From the NCBI RefSeq assembly GCF_002954545.1, contig NZ_MSCH01000003.1, forward strand, positions 1,142,824 to 1,206,823: a DNA stretch of 64,000 nucleotides, written 5' to 3'. The position numbers were made by a program, and so were the translations under genes. The notes beneath the pieces are model-generated. The model was not told the origin of the DNA and made no database searches. It was given only the letters and a program-made list of their open reading frames with translations. How positions within the stretch are numbered: the first letter of the stretch is position 1; each line of letters begins with the position of its first letter. Source of the stretch: Psychrosphaera saromensis. Its GTDB lineage: Bacteria; Pseudomonadota; Gammaproteobacteria; Enterobacterales; Alteromonadaceae. This document shows, in pieces, positions 1 through 8,445 of the stretch.

Positions 1-137
1 CGTTTTGGGAACTCATTCTTCTTTTCTAATTGAAATGCTTGGGTACGACTGATTGTTGTCAGTTCTTCACGTTCGGGCTCACGGACTATTCGGTCAAGCT
101 CATTTGCTAAGGGTGTTTGGTGTACTGAATTGTTCAT
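1..137 (-). CDS. AlpA-family phage/island regulator, N-terminal part
   Basis: An open frame starts with ATG at 137 and runs off the window after 45 codons. A good ribosome site (GGAGTG) lies 5-10 bases upstream of the ATG. The last visible part reads LTTISRTQAFQLEKKNEFPK, which has the AlpA helix-turn-helix pattern (an ISR-x5-LEKK-x2-FPK arrangement). AlpA proteins are small DNA-binding regulators of excision and integrase expression in prophages and islands; RdfM, the directionality factor of yicC-associated islands, is of similar type. Whether this one drives excision cannot be judged from the fragment. Truncated by the window edge, not necessarily in the genome. Confidence 0.6.
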   Translation of the reverse strand, partial: MNNSVHQTPLANELDRIVREPEREELTTISRTQAFQLEKKNEFPK

Positions 138-392
138 ATTCACTCCTACTGGTTCGTGTTTGTTTTCAGTGGGAGTGATATTAATTTCGCCAAGAAATAA
201 AAATATGAAGTAATAAATTTTAGCTTTTGACTTTTTTTTATTTAGCACCTGTGGTGGGGGTGGAATTTATTAACCAATACAACCGTTAGTTGTTAGTGAC
301 TTTATGTCTTTGGTTTAATGTAAGTTGTTGATAGTGTTGTAGGGCAGTTTATAAAATTAAATGGTAAGTGATTATAAATAACCAAGGCGGTA

Positions 393-947
393 ATGAATAT
401 GTCGAAAAATCAAATAATTAATATATTAAGAGATTTGGGATTAATTCTATTTGGCTCATTTTTAGCAGCTTATTTTTCAATTTACTTTTTTGGTAAAGAT
501 TTTGAAAAAACTAAAGTTGAGTTGGCAATTGAGCAAACGATTATTGAGAAAAAAATGGATGTAGCGTTAAACTTAATTGAAAAAACGAGTAGGTTATATC
601 AATTGTCAATCATGTATAGAAAGTATGAAATAATCGGCAATGAGTATATTAAAGCTATGATTAAACGTTTAAAAAAAAATGAGAAAAAAAACGTGAGTGA
701 AATAGAAATTAGAGAAGCTCAAATGAATTTTCAAATATCGCTATTTTCAAGTAAGCCTTTTATTTCAAATGAAGTTTTTGAAAAGTTATCTAAATTTGGA
801 ATGAAGCTCAGTCAGTTTAACTTCAGTGAAAATAATGATTCTGAGACATTAAAGGAAATTTATGAAGAAGCAGGTAAAAATTATAATGAAGCATTAGAGC
901 TTATCAAAGCAAAATATAATACTACTTTGGTGAAACGTGATTCTTAA
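393..947 (+). CDS. membrane-anchored coiled-coil protein of unknown function
   Basis: 184 residues that I do not recognise as a family. Residues about 12-33 form one hydrophobic segment (LGLILFGSFLAAYFSIYFFG), followed by a charged, Lys/Glu-rich and largely helical remainder, so a membrane-tethered helical protein is the simplest reading. A second ATG two codons downstream could also serve as start. The ribosome site is weak (AAGGCGG). It belongs to the island cargo, on the opposite strand to the integrase, and is very AT-rich. Function is open; anti-phage or maintenance roles are possible only by location. Confidence 0.6.
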   Translation: MNMSKNQIINILRDLGLILFGSFLAAYFSIYFFGKDFEKTKVELAIEQTIIEKKMDVALNLIEKTSRLYQLSIMYRKYEIIGNEYIKAMIKRLKKNEKKNVSEIEIREAQMNFQISLFSSKPFISNEVFEKLSKFGMKLSQFNFSENNDSETLKEIYEEAGKNYNEALELIKAKYNTTLVKRDS

Positions 948-1090
948 TATAGATTGAAAATTAGATAGCAGCCATTTAGCACGAATTATCAGAGAGTATG
1001 AAACTGTATTTTTAAAACACTTGGGTTATTTATTTTAAAAAGGTAGTAATGAGTTATAGTATCTTTTTTATATAAATATTAGGAGCTTAA

Positions 1091-1693
1091 GTGTCAAATT
1101 ATTATTCAATTATCAAATGCGGTGTTCTTGCTGTAATTGTAGTTATTTTTGGCTTTAATACTGTTATTCAAATATTAAATGGAAATTTAATAACAGGGGG
1201 AGCTACTTTAATTGCAGGAGTTTCATTTATTTTTTGGTTATATTCATCAAGTCTTAAAGTTCCACTTGCATTATGTGGCATGTTGCTCTCTTTACTTGCT
1301 GTATTCGTGGATACCATACCTTTAGCGATTACAGAGTATGAGCATGTAGTTAAAATCCAAAACTTGGTCGTAAGCAATATAGGTGTTCACCATAAAAGTA
1401 CATCAATTGTAAGCAGTGAAGTTGGTATTCAATGCATAGCAGGAGGTTACAAAACTATTCTTAAATACTTTCCACATTATTTTAAAGCTATTTACTTTAA
1501 TAACTTATTATCGGCAATGGACACTATATCCTCCGCTGGAGTTCGTCAGCCATTTATTAATAACTCTTGTTTCGATGCGGTATTGGATAATTATGATACG
1601 TATAAAGATACTTTTGTTCACTTACCGACAGAAACCAAAGAAGCAATTAAAGCTTACGATAAAGCAAAAATTGAAGCTAACAAGTCCTCTTAG
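1091..1693 (+). CDS. small multi-pass membrane protein of unknown function
   Basis: 200 residues with a GTG start preceded at good distance by TAGGAG. Three hydrophobic stretches lie in the first 80 residues (about 9-28, 33-50 and 55-77), followed by a roughly 115-residue soluble part with three cysteines (Ile-Gln-Cys, Ser-Cys-Phe and one near the start). I do not recognise the family. It is the second island cargo gene on the plus strand, 143 bases after the coiled-coil protein; they may be cotranscribed, as no terminator is obvious between them. Confidence 0.6.
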   Translation: MSNYYSIIKCGVLAVIVVIFGFNTVIQILNGNLITGGATLIAGVSFIFWLYSSSLKVPLALCGMLLSLLAVFVDTIPLAITEYEHVVKIQNLVVSNIGVHHKSTSIVSSEVGIQCIAGGYKTILKYFPHYFKAIYFNNLLSAMDTISSAGVRQPFINNSCFDAVLDNYDTYKDTFVHLPTETKEAIKAYDKAKIEANKSS

Positions 1694-1780
1694 TCAGCAA
1701 CTTTTGTAATATTATGTCTCGTTTCTTTATGGGTAAAAGGTAGTTGGTTTATAGCTCATTAAAATTATGAGTTTTTTAAA

Positions 1781-2977
1781 TTAGGCTAAAGATAGATAAT
1801 CTTCAAAACGATAGTTATCTAAATCATTTTCCTTTAGCTCTAAACTAGATGCCGTCACATTTTTTATGCTTAAATATTTAGGTAAAATCTTTGTTTTGAA
1901 GTGATTACCTAAATCTCTTTCACCGCTGTTAAGTGCGATATTTAAATCATCAATTTTGTACTTCGGTAAATGTTTTTCGTCAAATTCATCTCCAAGTAAA
2001 AGGCTTATTGGCTCGTCATTATTCTTTACGCTTGTGTCGGAGATTAACACTGATTCCTTTGCACTAAAGTATACTCGCCATAAATACAGATCTAGATATG
2101 GGATTATTTGATAATCAAATATACCTTTAACAAAGCTTTTATTTTGTTCAAGTTTAGTGGAGCTTATTTGAGTTGATATGTGCTTTTTACAGATTGATTC
2201 AACCATAGGTTTTATAGCTGCTAATATTTCAGTAGCAGTATGAAATTGTGGGTAAAACTTTAATAACGAATAACCTAAAGTATCTGAATGACTGTAATCA
2301 ACTGTAAACTCTTCATTATTGAATGATCTATCTGGAATGATTGGATTCGGGTAAGGTTCAGCTATTTTCTGTTTTAAACTTAATGTTTGGCAAGTATCAC
2401 ATAACAAAGATAGTGGTATGCACTCCTCATATTCAATTTCAGGGTTATCATAGATTAATTCATAAAGTGATTTGAACTCTTCAAATGTGACATTAGGATG
2501 CTTATCTGAATACTTTGTAAAGAGGCTTTCTTGTTTTTCATTATGCTTCCAACTGTGCTCCTCATTTACATTGTTTTTTAAAATGTCTAGGCAGTCTGAA
2601 CAAAGTTCACGGGTATATTTGTCTTTAAAAAAAGAAGTGTTCGCAATGATAAACTTTGGTTCTTCCATAGCCATTTGAAGTGTTTCATAACACATTTCAA
2701 TATCAACATTGGTTAGTTGTGAAGCTATAGCTGTAGGTGTATTTAAACTTTGAGTTATTGCGCTTTCTGATATGGGAGTGCCTGCAATAATATTTTTCCA
2801 CTTTTTAGAGATTGGAAAAATATTTATAGATTCATATTCGTCATATAACTGACTTATCATATTTATACGGACAGTTAACTCACTATAAACTTGTTTCAAA
2901 GATAAGTTATTTAGCTCTGAATAATTGGTTAAATTAAACCATTTAGGAATAGCTATTTTTTTTGTTAGAGGTGACAT
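1781..2977 (-). CDS. integrase-neighbour protein, possibly DUF6387
   Basis: 398 residues, 14 bases downstream of the integrase stop, so probably cotranscribed with it. The start reads MSPLTKKIAIPKWFNLTNYS; the IPKWF-x4-Y opening resembles proteins I remember as DUF6387, which are often found beside island integrases, but I am not certain. Two Cys pairs (ELCSDCLD near residue 125 and LLCDTC near 193) could bind zinc. There is no membrane segment or signal peptide. No catalytic motif is apparent. The tight spacing to the integrase suggests a role linked to the element rather than to the host. Confidence 0.65.
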   Translation of the reverse strand: MSPLTKKIAIPKWFNLTNYSELNNLSLKQVYSELTVRINMISQLYDEYESINIFPISKKWKNIIAGTPISESAITQSLNTPTAIASQLTNVDIEMCYETLQMAMEEPKFIIANTSFFKDKYTRELCSDCLDILKNNVNEEHSWKHNEKQESLFTKYSDKHPNVTFEEFKSLYELIYDNPEIEYEECIPLSLLCDTCQTLSLKQKIAEPYPNPIIPDRSFNNEEFTVDYSHSDTLGYSLLKFYPQFHTATEILAAIKPMVESICKKHISTQISSTKLEQNKSFVKGIFDYQIIPYLDLYLWRVYFSAKESVLISDTSVKNNDEPISLLLGDEFDEKHLPKYKIDDLNIALNSGERDLGNHFKTKILPKYLSIKNVTASSLELKENDLDNYRFEDYLSLA

Positions 2978-2991
2978 ATTTAGTACTTTCG

Positions 2992-4206
2992 TTAAAGGTT
3001 AATTATAGGAGCTAAAAGTTCAGCCACTTTGTTGTGAGCTTCTAAGCGTTCATTTAGATAATCATGACGGTCATATATACCTTCAACACCTTTCAATTTA
3101 TGATTAAGACATCGCTCTGCTACATGGCCTGAAATACCTAGTGATGCTGCCAAACTTCTGAATGTTCTTCTAAGATCATGCGGAGAAAAGGGTTTCATTT
3201 CCCCCATCAGATTTGGTGGCTGTATTTTCCGTCCAGCTTCCCTGCCAAACATAGACGCTATTGCTCTGTTTAATGTGTCGTCACCCATGTGAGGTCTTTT
3301 AGATACTCTACGTGCTGGGAAAATATATTCTGAATTATAACTACGCATTTTTAGTTCATCCAACCAAGACAGTACTGCTGGTGGAAGTGGTATTGTAATT
3401 GGAGCTCCAGTTTTACTTCTTCCCTCTGGTAAATGCCATAGTGATTTGTCGAAATCAAACTCTTCCCACTTAGCACAACATAATTCACTTTTCCTTACAC
3501 CTAATGTAACTAATAGAGCGCAAGCAAGGTAATTATCTCTGGTGAACTTTGATATATTTTCATTAAAAGTTGTGAATACTATTTTTAGTTCATTAAATGT
3601 TAAATACCTGTCTCTACTTTTTTCTATCCCACCAGCATCTGAAACTGAAAATGCACTAGCAGGGTTTTGTGTAGTTAAGTCGAGTTTTATGCCGTGTCTG
3701 AAAAGCTGTTTTAAATACATTAATGCATCGTTTGCAATTGTGGGTCTAGAGTCAGAAATTAATTGGATAATTTCCCTTACATCACGTGCATTAACTTGGT
3801 CTATTTTCATATCTCCAATAAAAGGTTTGATATCCTTTTCATAAACTCTTTTAGGTATGTTGGGATATTTAAGCCTTTTTGATAAGTCAGCCTCAAACCA
3901 ATCATTAAATAAATCGTCAACCACCTTGATAGCTTGTTCTTGAATTCTACGCCTTGTTAAAAGAGGGTCTTGTCCGTTATTAATTTCTTTTTTCTGGATT
4001 GCGGCATCTGATCTTGCATCAGCTAACGAAAGGTCGGGGTATTGCCCAATGGTAATTTCTTTTCTCTTCCCATTTGATGTGTATCTCAACATCCAATAAG
4101 GAGTAGCTGATTTTCTAACAACTAAGTATAAACCTCCACCAATAGGGTGGCGCTTAGGCTCTCCCTTTACAAAGGATATAATTTGTTTTGCTGTAACATT
4201 TGCCAT
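2992..4206 (-). CDS. tyrosine integrase of the yicC-inserted island
   Basis: 404 residues, the usual size for P4-like island integrases. Residues 1-85 form the DUF4102-type arm-binding domain (GGGLYLVVRKS, LADAR). The core-binding domain is about 95-185, and the catalytic domain 200-404 contains R238 (GVRKSE), K265, H343 and R346 (SPHDLRRTF), H369 (LNH) and the nucleophile Y378 (GIYDRH), so it appears intact. It catalyses site-specific insertion and excision, here at the 3' end of yicC. Direct repeats that look like arm sites lie just upstream. The gene reads away from yicC, which puts its promoter at the island end. Confidence 0.95.
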   Translation of the reverse strand: MANVTAKQIISFVKGEPKRHPIGGGLYLVVRKSATPYWMLRYTSNGKRKEITIGQYPDLSLADARSDAAIQKKEINNGQDPLLTRRRIQEQAIKVVDDLFNDWFEADLSKRLKYPNIPKRVYEKDIKPFIGDMKIDQVNARDVREIIQLISDSRPTIANDALMYLKQLFRHGIKLDLTTQNPASAFSVSDAGGIEKSRDRYLTFNELKIVFTTFNENISKFTRDNYLACALLVTLGVRKSELCCAKWEEFDFDKSLWHLPEGRSKTGAPITIPLPPAVLSWLDELKMRSYNSEYIFPARRVSKRPHMGDDTLNRAIASMFGREAGRKIQPPNLMGEMKPFSPHDLRRTFRSLAASLGISGHVAERCLNHKLKGVEGIYDRHDYLNERLEAHNKVAELLAPIINL

Positions 4207-4217
4207 TATTAGACTTT

Positions 4218-4270
4218 GCCCACCAATGATGTTTTTTAGTTATTAGTAAGCCCACCAATTTGCCCACCAT
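4218..4270. repeat. three GCCCACCA direct repeats, likely integrase arm sites
   Basis: GCCCACCAAT occurs at 4218-4227 and 4250-4259, and GCCCACCA again at 4262-4269. They sit 11 bases before the integrase start, between the gene and the presumed att core. On the integrase strand they read TGGTGGGC. Repeats of this kind upstream of int are typical arm-type binding sites for the N-terminal domain and may also autoregulate int. Function is inference. Confidence 0.6.
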
Positions 4271-4311
4271 AAAAAATAAACTTTACCGAACGAATGAAAA
4301 CATACTAATAC

Positions 4312-4337
4312 AAAAAAACCTCTAAAAATAGAGGTTT
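4312..4337 (-). terminator. terminator of yicC
   Basis: A perfect 9-base stem (AAACCTCTA / TAGAGGTTT) with a 4-base loop, followed on the minus strand by a run of seven T. It lies 37 bases past the yicC stop and between it and the integrase promoter, so it isolates int from yicC transcription. Confidence 0.8.
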
Positions 4338-4373
4338 AATGTTATTTAGTTCATGTGAAAACGAATGGGAACA

Positions 4374-5237
4374 TTATTCAATATTTTGGATCTGCTCACG
4401 CATCTGTTCAATAAGCACCTTTAACTCAACGGCTGCGTTGGTTACGTCTGCGTTGATTGATTTTGAGGCTAGGGTGTTTGATTCTCTGTTAAATTCTTGC
4501 ATCATAAAGTCTAAGCGTCTGCCGCAGGCGCCGCCTTTTTTCATGATTTTTTGAGTTTCTGTTACGTGGCTTTGTAGGCGGTCTAGTTCTTCGGCTACGT
4601 CGGTTTTTTGTGCCATGTAAATCAGTTCTTGTTCTAGGCGTTGTTCGTCAATTTCTACACCTGCTTCTGCTAGGCGTGAGCTTATGCGTTCTTTTTGCCA
4701 TTTCATGATCTCTGGAAGGTGGGATGAGACAATTTTTGATTGCTCTAGTACGCCTTCTAAACGTGTGTCGATCATGGTTTTAAGGTTGGCGCCTTCGCTT
4801 GCTCTGGCGTCTTTAAAGTCTTTTATTAATGGGTCGAACGCGCTTAGAATTTCTTGTTGTACTGCGTTCATGTCGGTTTCTTCGGCTTGCATTACGCCGG
4901 GCCATTGTAAAATATCGACTGGGTTTAATTGGCTAGAGCCAGCTTCGCTGGTTACCCAGGCTGCGCTGTCGATTATTTGTTTTGCTAAGGTTTTATTAAT
5001 CGTTAACTGAGTAACGGCAGACGGATTTGCTGTGTATTTTAAGAATACTTCTACTTTTCCGCGCTGAATTTGTTTACGTAGGCGTTCGCGTAATATGGCT
5101 TCTAATGATCGAAACTGTTCTGGTAGACGGATATAGGTTTCTAAATAACGTTGATTTACTGAACGGATTTCCCAAACAGCAGTTCCCCAATCACCTTTGG
5201 TTTCGATACGGGCGTAAGCAGTCATACTTTGAATCAC
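4374..5237 (-). CDS. yicC: YicC family endoribonuclease
   Basis: 287 residues when started at GTG 5237 (MIQSMTAYAR), which matches the family opening and the E. coli length; AAGGA lies seven bases upstream. A longer TTG start at 5243 would sit on top of that ribosome site. YicC proteins are single-strand endoribonucleases that act in RNA turnover (E. coli YicC takes part in RyhB decay). The conserved C-terminal part (about 200-287, with QELIYMAQKTDVAEELDRL and the KGGACGRRLDFMMQE motif) is intact, so the island insertion did not break the gene. It diverges from deaD. Confidence 0.95.
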   Translation of the reverse strand: MIQSMTAYARIETKGDWGTAVWEIRSVNQRYLETYIRLPEQFRSLEAILRERLRKQIQRGKVEVFLKYTANPSAVTQLTINKTLAKQIIDSAAWVTSEAGSSQLNPVDILQWPGVMQAEETDMNAVQQEILSAFDPLIKDFKDARASEGANLKTMIDTRLEGVLEQSKIVSSHLPEIMKWQKERISSRLAEAGVEIDEQRLEQELIYMAQKTDVAEELDRLQSHVTETQKIMKKGGACGRRLDFMMQEFNRESNTLASKSINADVTNAAVELKVLIEQMREQIQNIE

Positions 5238-5350
5238 GAGCAAGTCCTTTGTTTTATTTTTTGGTTAATAGAATAATGGTTACTATAATATTTTTGGCAG
5301 TATAACTGTGTGCTAGCTGACTGGCTAATTTATGAGACATTACCTAGGTA

Positions 5351-5383
5351 TTATTTACGTAATCTTGCGGTTATTTACGTAAT
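5351..5383. promoter_or_regulatory. paired TTATTTACGTAAT operator-like repeat
   Basis: The 13-mer TTATTTACGTAAT occurs at 5351-5363 and again at 5371-5383, exactly 20 bases (about two helical turns) apart, each containing the palindrome TTACGTAA. A third TTACGTAA is at 5491-5498 in the deaD leader. The site lies between the divergent yicC and deaD genes. Same-face repeats of a palindrome suggest a cooperative regulator; which one is unknown. Confidence 0.4.
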
Positions 5384-5562
5384 TACTTTAATTAGATGAT
5401 TTATTAGTCAAAAGCACTCGCTATTTTTATTTAAAAAGTGTAGAATGCGCGCCCTTTTGATTCCCCCATAGACAGGCTAAGCTCGGATAGTTACGTAAGG
5501 TAACGCGCATGTGAGTGATAACGGATTTACGCGTGAAGTTGGGGTAGATGTGAGTAAAAATA
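5384..5562 (+). promoter_or_regulatory. deaD promoter region and leader
   Basis: A TAGAAT hexamer at 5441-5446 preceded by GTG is a plausible -10 box; no good -35 is seen. A start there would give a leader of about 110 bases before the deaD ATG, with a short ATG-TGA at 5548-5553 and a weak ribosome site. Long structured leaders are known for cold-induced deaD/csdA transcripts. This fills the 325-base gap between yicC and deaD together with the repeat before it. Confidence 0.4.
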
Positions 5563-7467
5563 ATGACAGAAAATGTAGTAGAACCCCAACCTGAAGCAGC
5601 TGAAGTTGCTCAACTTAAATTCGCAGACTTAGGATTAAGCCCTGCAGTATTAGACGCGGTTACAAGCGTAGGTTATGAAACACCATCACCTATTCAAGCA
5701 GAATGTATTCCACATATTTTAAACGGCGATGACGTTTTAGGTATTGCACAAACAGGTACTGGTAAAACAGCCGCGTTTGCATTACCAGCTTTATGTAAAT
5801 TAGATGCAAAAATTAATTCTCCACAAGTTTTGGTGTTAACACCAACTCGTGAATTAGCGATTCAGGTTGCTGAAGCGTTTACAACTTACGCTGAGAAACT
5901 TAAAGGTTTCCACGTATTACCAATTTATGGTGGTCAAGACTTCCGTACACAATTACGTTCTTTAAAACGTGGTGTACATGTTGTTGTTGGTACACCTGGT
6001 CGTGTAATGGACCACATGCGTCGTGAAACTTTAGACCTTTCTAACCTAAAAATGGTTATTTTGGATGAAGCTGATGAAATGTTACGTATGGGTTTCATCG
6101 ACGATGTTGAATGGATCATGGAAAGCGTTGCTAAAAACACACAGATTGCTTTGTTCTCTGCAACTATGCCGGCGCAAATTTTAAAAGTAACTAAAAACTA
6201 CTTAAAGAATCCTAAAGAAGTTCGTATCAAGCCTAAAACGGCTAGCCACTCAAACATCACTCAACAGTATTGGATTGTTAATAACAACCAAAAACTAGAT
6301 GTATTAACGCGCATATTGGAGCTTATCCAATTTGAAGGCATGATCATCTTTGTTAAAACTCGTCAAAGTACTGGTGAGCTTGCTGATAAATTATCAGCAC
6401 GCGGATACGCAGCTGCTGCACTTAATGGTGATATGAACCAATCTCATCGTGAACAGTGTATCGAGTCTCTGAAATCTGGTCGTTTAGATATCATCATTGC
6501 AACAGACGTTGCTGCTCGTGGTATCGACGTTGAACGTGTAACTTACGTTATCAACTACGATTTACCATACGACGTTGAGTCTTATGTTCACCGTGTTGGT
6601 CGTACTGGCCGTGCTGGACGTAAAGGTAATGCAATCTTGTTTGCATCTCCACGTGAGCGCCGTTTATTAAAAACGATTGAACGTGAAACTAAGCAAACAA
6701 TTTTACCTTACGAAGCACCTTCAAACGAAGAAGTTACACAATTACGTGTTGCTGGCTTTAAAGAAAAAATGACAGATGCTTTAGGTTCTCAAGACTTAGA
6801 CTTCTTTAACAAGTTAGCTGCTGATTTTGCTGCTGAACACGAAATGGAAGTTTCTGAAGTTGCTGGTGCGTTAGCGTACTTAGCTCAACAAGAAGCGCCT
6901 TTGCAAGTTACTGGTCGTAGTATGCCTGGTAACAATAATGCAGACGACCGTGGTGGTGATCGCGGCGGACGTGACAGAGATCGTGGCGAAAGAGGCGGAC
7001 GCGAACGAGGCGGTCGTGATAGAGATCGTGGCGAGCGTAGTGAACGTGGTCCTCGTACAGAAAGAGATCCTGGCGTTAAAATGCAAGCGTACCGTATTGA
7101 AGTTGGCCGTGAACACGGTGCAACACCAAGAGATATCGTTGGTGCAATTGCAAATGAAGCAAACTTAAGCTCTAAGTTCATTGGTAACATTAAACTTATG
7201 CCTAACTTCTCAGTTGTTGAATTACCAGCTGATATGCCTGCTGAAGTACAACAACAGTTAAAACAAACACGTATTCGTAACCAACCGTTAGATCTGAAAG
7301 TAGATCCACGTGGTGGCGAAGGTGTTGGTGCTCGTGAAGAACGTGGCGGTCGTCGTGATGGTGGAGCAGGTCGTCCTCGTCGTGATGGCGGTGCAAGTCG
7401 TGCTCGTGGTGGTGAAGGCCATCGTGGACAACGTGATGGCGCATCTCGCGGTCCAAAACGTGACTAA
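5563..7467 (+). CDS. deaD: DEAD-box ATP-dependent RNA helicase DeaD/CsdA
   Basis: 634 residues. All helicase motifs are present: Q motif PSPIQ (41-45), AQTGTGKT (62-69), PTRELA (94-99), TPGR (144-147), DEAD (168-171), SAT (199-201), ARGID (318-322) and HRVGRTGR (343-350). The tail has an Arg/Gly-rich block (about 462-500), a DbpA-like RNA-binding domain (506-580) and a second RGG tail to the end. This is the DeaD pattern: unwinding of structured RNA for ribosome assembly and mRNA turnover in the cold. It sits between yicC and rph, where many relatives have these two genes adjacent. Long antisense frames over the RGG repeats are shadows. Confidence 0.95.
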   Translation: MTENVVEPQPEAAEVAQLKFADLGLSPAVLDAVTSVGYETPSPIQAECIPHILNGDDVLGIAQTGTGKTAAFALPALCKLDAKINSPQVLVLTPTRELAIQVAEAFTTYAEKLKGFHVLPIYGGQDFRTQLRSLKRGVHVVVGTPGRVMDHMRRETLDLSNLKMVILDEADEMLRMGFIDDVEWIMESVAKNTQIALFSATMPAQILKVTKNYLKNPKEVRIKPKTASHSNITQQYWIVNNNQKLDVLTRILELIQFEGMIIFVKTRQSTGELADKLSARGYAAAALNGDMNQSHREQCIESLKSGRLDIIIATDVAARGIDVERVTYVINYDLPYDVESYVHRVGRTGRAGRKGNAILFASPRERRLLKTIERETKQTILPYEAPSNEEVTQLRVAGFKEKMTDALGSQDLDFFNKLAADFAAEHEMEVSEVAGALAYLAQQEAPLQVTGRSMPGNNNADDRGGDRGGRDRDRGERGGRERGGRDRDRGERSERGPRTERDPGVKMQAYRIEVGREHGATPRDIVGAIANEANLSSKFIGNIKLMPNFSVVELPADMPAEVQQQLKQTRIRNQPLDLKVDPRGGEGVGAREERGGRRDGGAGRPRRDGGASRARGGEGHRGQRDGASRGPKRD

Positions 7468-7486
7468 GCTAGAAAAAAGTTAAAAT

Positions 7487-7516
7487 GAAAAAGGTGCATT
7501 AATTTGCACCTTTTTT
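7487..7516 (+). terminator. terminator of deaD
   Basis: Stem AAGGTGCA / TGCACCTT (7491-7498, 7505-7512) extended by A/T runs, six-base loop, T run on the plus strand, 20 bases past the deaD stop. Confidence 0.85.
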
Positions 7517-7639
7517 GTAAGTTAAACGTAAATTATCAATGCAGCAGAAGATTGAATTTTCTATAATGCATTAGAATTATTTTGTTAAGTCTTAATTAAC
7601 CGACTTGGCATTTTGTATGATTAAAATATAGAGGTCTAT

Positions 7640-8353
7640 ATGCGTCCAAGTGGCAGAACCACATCTCAAATTCGTCCGGTTACTATTACTCGTAATTTTA
7701 CCGCGCACGCAGAGGGTTCAGTATTAATTGAAATTGGTGAAACTAAAGTTCTTTGTAATGCCACTGTAGAAAGCGGTGTACCTCGCTTTATGAAAGGCAA
7801 GGGCAAAGGGTGGGTTAACGCTGAATATGGCATGTTACCGCGCTCAACGCACACTCGTAACAATCGTGAAGCCACTCGTGGTAAGCAAACTGGCCGTACT
7901 ATGGAAATTCAACGTTTAATCGCTCGTTCTTTACGTGCCGCGGTTGATTTGAAAATACTTGGCGAGAATACAATCACTATCGATTGTGATGTTATTCAAG
8001 CTGATGGCGGAACTCGTACTGCGTCAATTACCGGTGCTTGTGTTGCTTTGGTCGACGCGATTAATTACATGTTGAAAAAGAACATGATTAAAGCCAATCC
8101 GCTTAAATATTTAGTCGCGGCTATTTCAGTTGGTGTTTATAAAGGCACGCCTATTGCTGATTTAGAATACGTTGAAGACTCAGAAGCTGAAACGGATATG
8201 AATGTTGTGATGACCGAAGACGGACGTTTAATTGAAGTCCAAGGTACAGCAGAAGAAGAACCGTTTAGCTTTGACGAAATGCAAGAAATGTTAGGTTTAG
8301 CTAAAAGTGCCATTAATGAATTAGTGGACGAACAGAAAAAAGCGTTAGCTTAA
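7640..8353 (+). CDS. rph: ribonuclease PH
   Basis: 237 residues, the normal length (238 in E. coli wild type). The phosphate-binding R86 ([13 protein letters not shown]) and the [10 protein letters not shown] motif (123-132) are intact, so unlike E. coli K-12 there is no frameshift. RNase PH trims tRNA 3' ends by phosphorolysis. The ATG has AGAGGT a few bases upstream. It is followed by pyrE, as in many gammaproteobacteria. Confidence 0.97.
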   Translation: MRPSGRTTSQIRPVTITRNFTAHAEGSVLIEIGETKVLCNATVESGVPRFMKGKGKGWVNAEYGMLPRSTHTRNNREATRGKQTGRTMEIQRLIARSLRAAVDLKILGENTITIDCDVIQADGGTRTASITGACVALVDAINYMLKKNMIKANPLKYLVAAISVGVYKGTPIADLEYVEDSEAETDMNVVMTEDGRLIEVQGTAEEEPFSFDEMQEMLGLAKSAINELVDEQKKALA

Positions 8354-8361
8354 AACAGCTA

Positions 8362-8430
8362 CGAGTAACGAGAGCCGAGCTGCGAGTATCGAGCAAAAGC
8401 TAACTCTCGCAACTCGTGCCTCGTAACTCG
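8362..8430. repeat. imperfect inverted repeat of CGAG-type units between rph and pyrE
   Basis: The spacer is made of repeated CGAG/CTCG units. 8362-8388 is an imperfect reverse complement of 8404-8430 (20 of 27 positions match by hand alignment), with a short AT-rich centre. It would form a hairpin in the transcript but has no T run, so it is not a simple attenuator like that before E. coli pyrE. It looks like a dispersed intergenic repeat element. Confidence 0.6.
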
Positions 8431-8445
8431 AAACTTGAGGAACTT

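Larger units (their letters stand above)
1..4373. mobile_element. right end of an integrated genomic island at yicC
   Basis: The segment between the window start and the 3' end of yicC carries a tyrosine integrase transcribed away from yicC, an AlpA-type regulator and three genes I cannot place in core metabolism, all very AT-rich. Known biology: mobilizable genomic islands of Vibrio (MGIVflInd1 type, mobilised by SXT/R391 elements) integrate at the 3' end of yicC with the integrase next to the junction, and this layout matches. The exact junction is not visible because the second att copy must lie left of the window. The right boundary is therefore placed at the yicC stop; the true core may extend into the last codons of yicC. 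Confidence 0.7.

Noticed and set aside
4374-5237. yicC as a gene broken by the island
   Set aside because: The C-terminal conserved motifs and normal length show that the 3' end was restored by the insertion.
6880-7456. Long antisense and alternative-frame ORFs over the deaD tail
   Set aside because: They arise from the repetitive Arg/Gly codons of the RGG region and have low-complexity His- or Thr-rich translations with no ribosome site.
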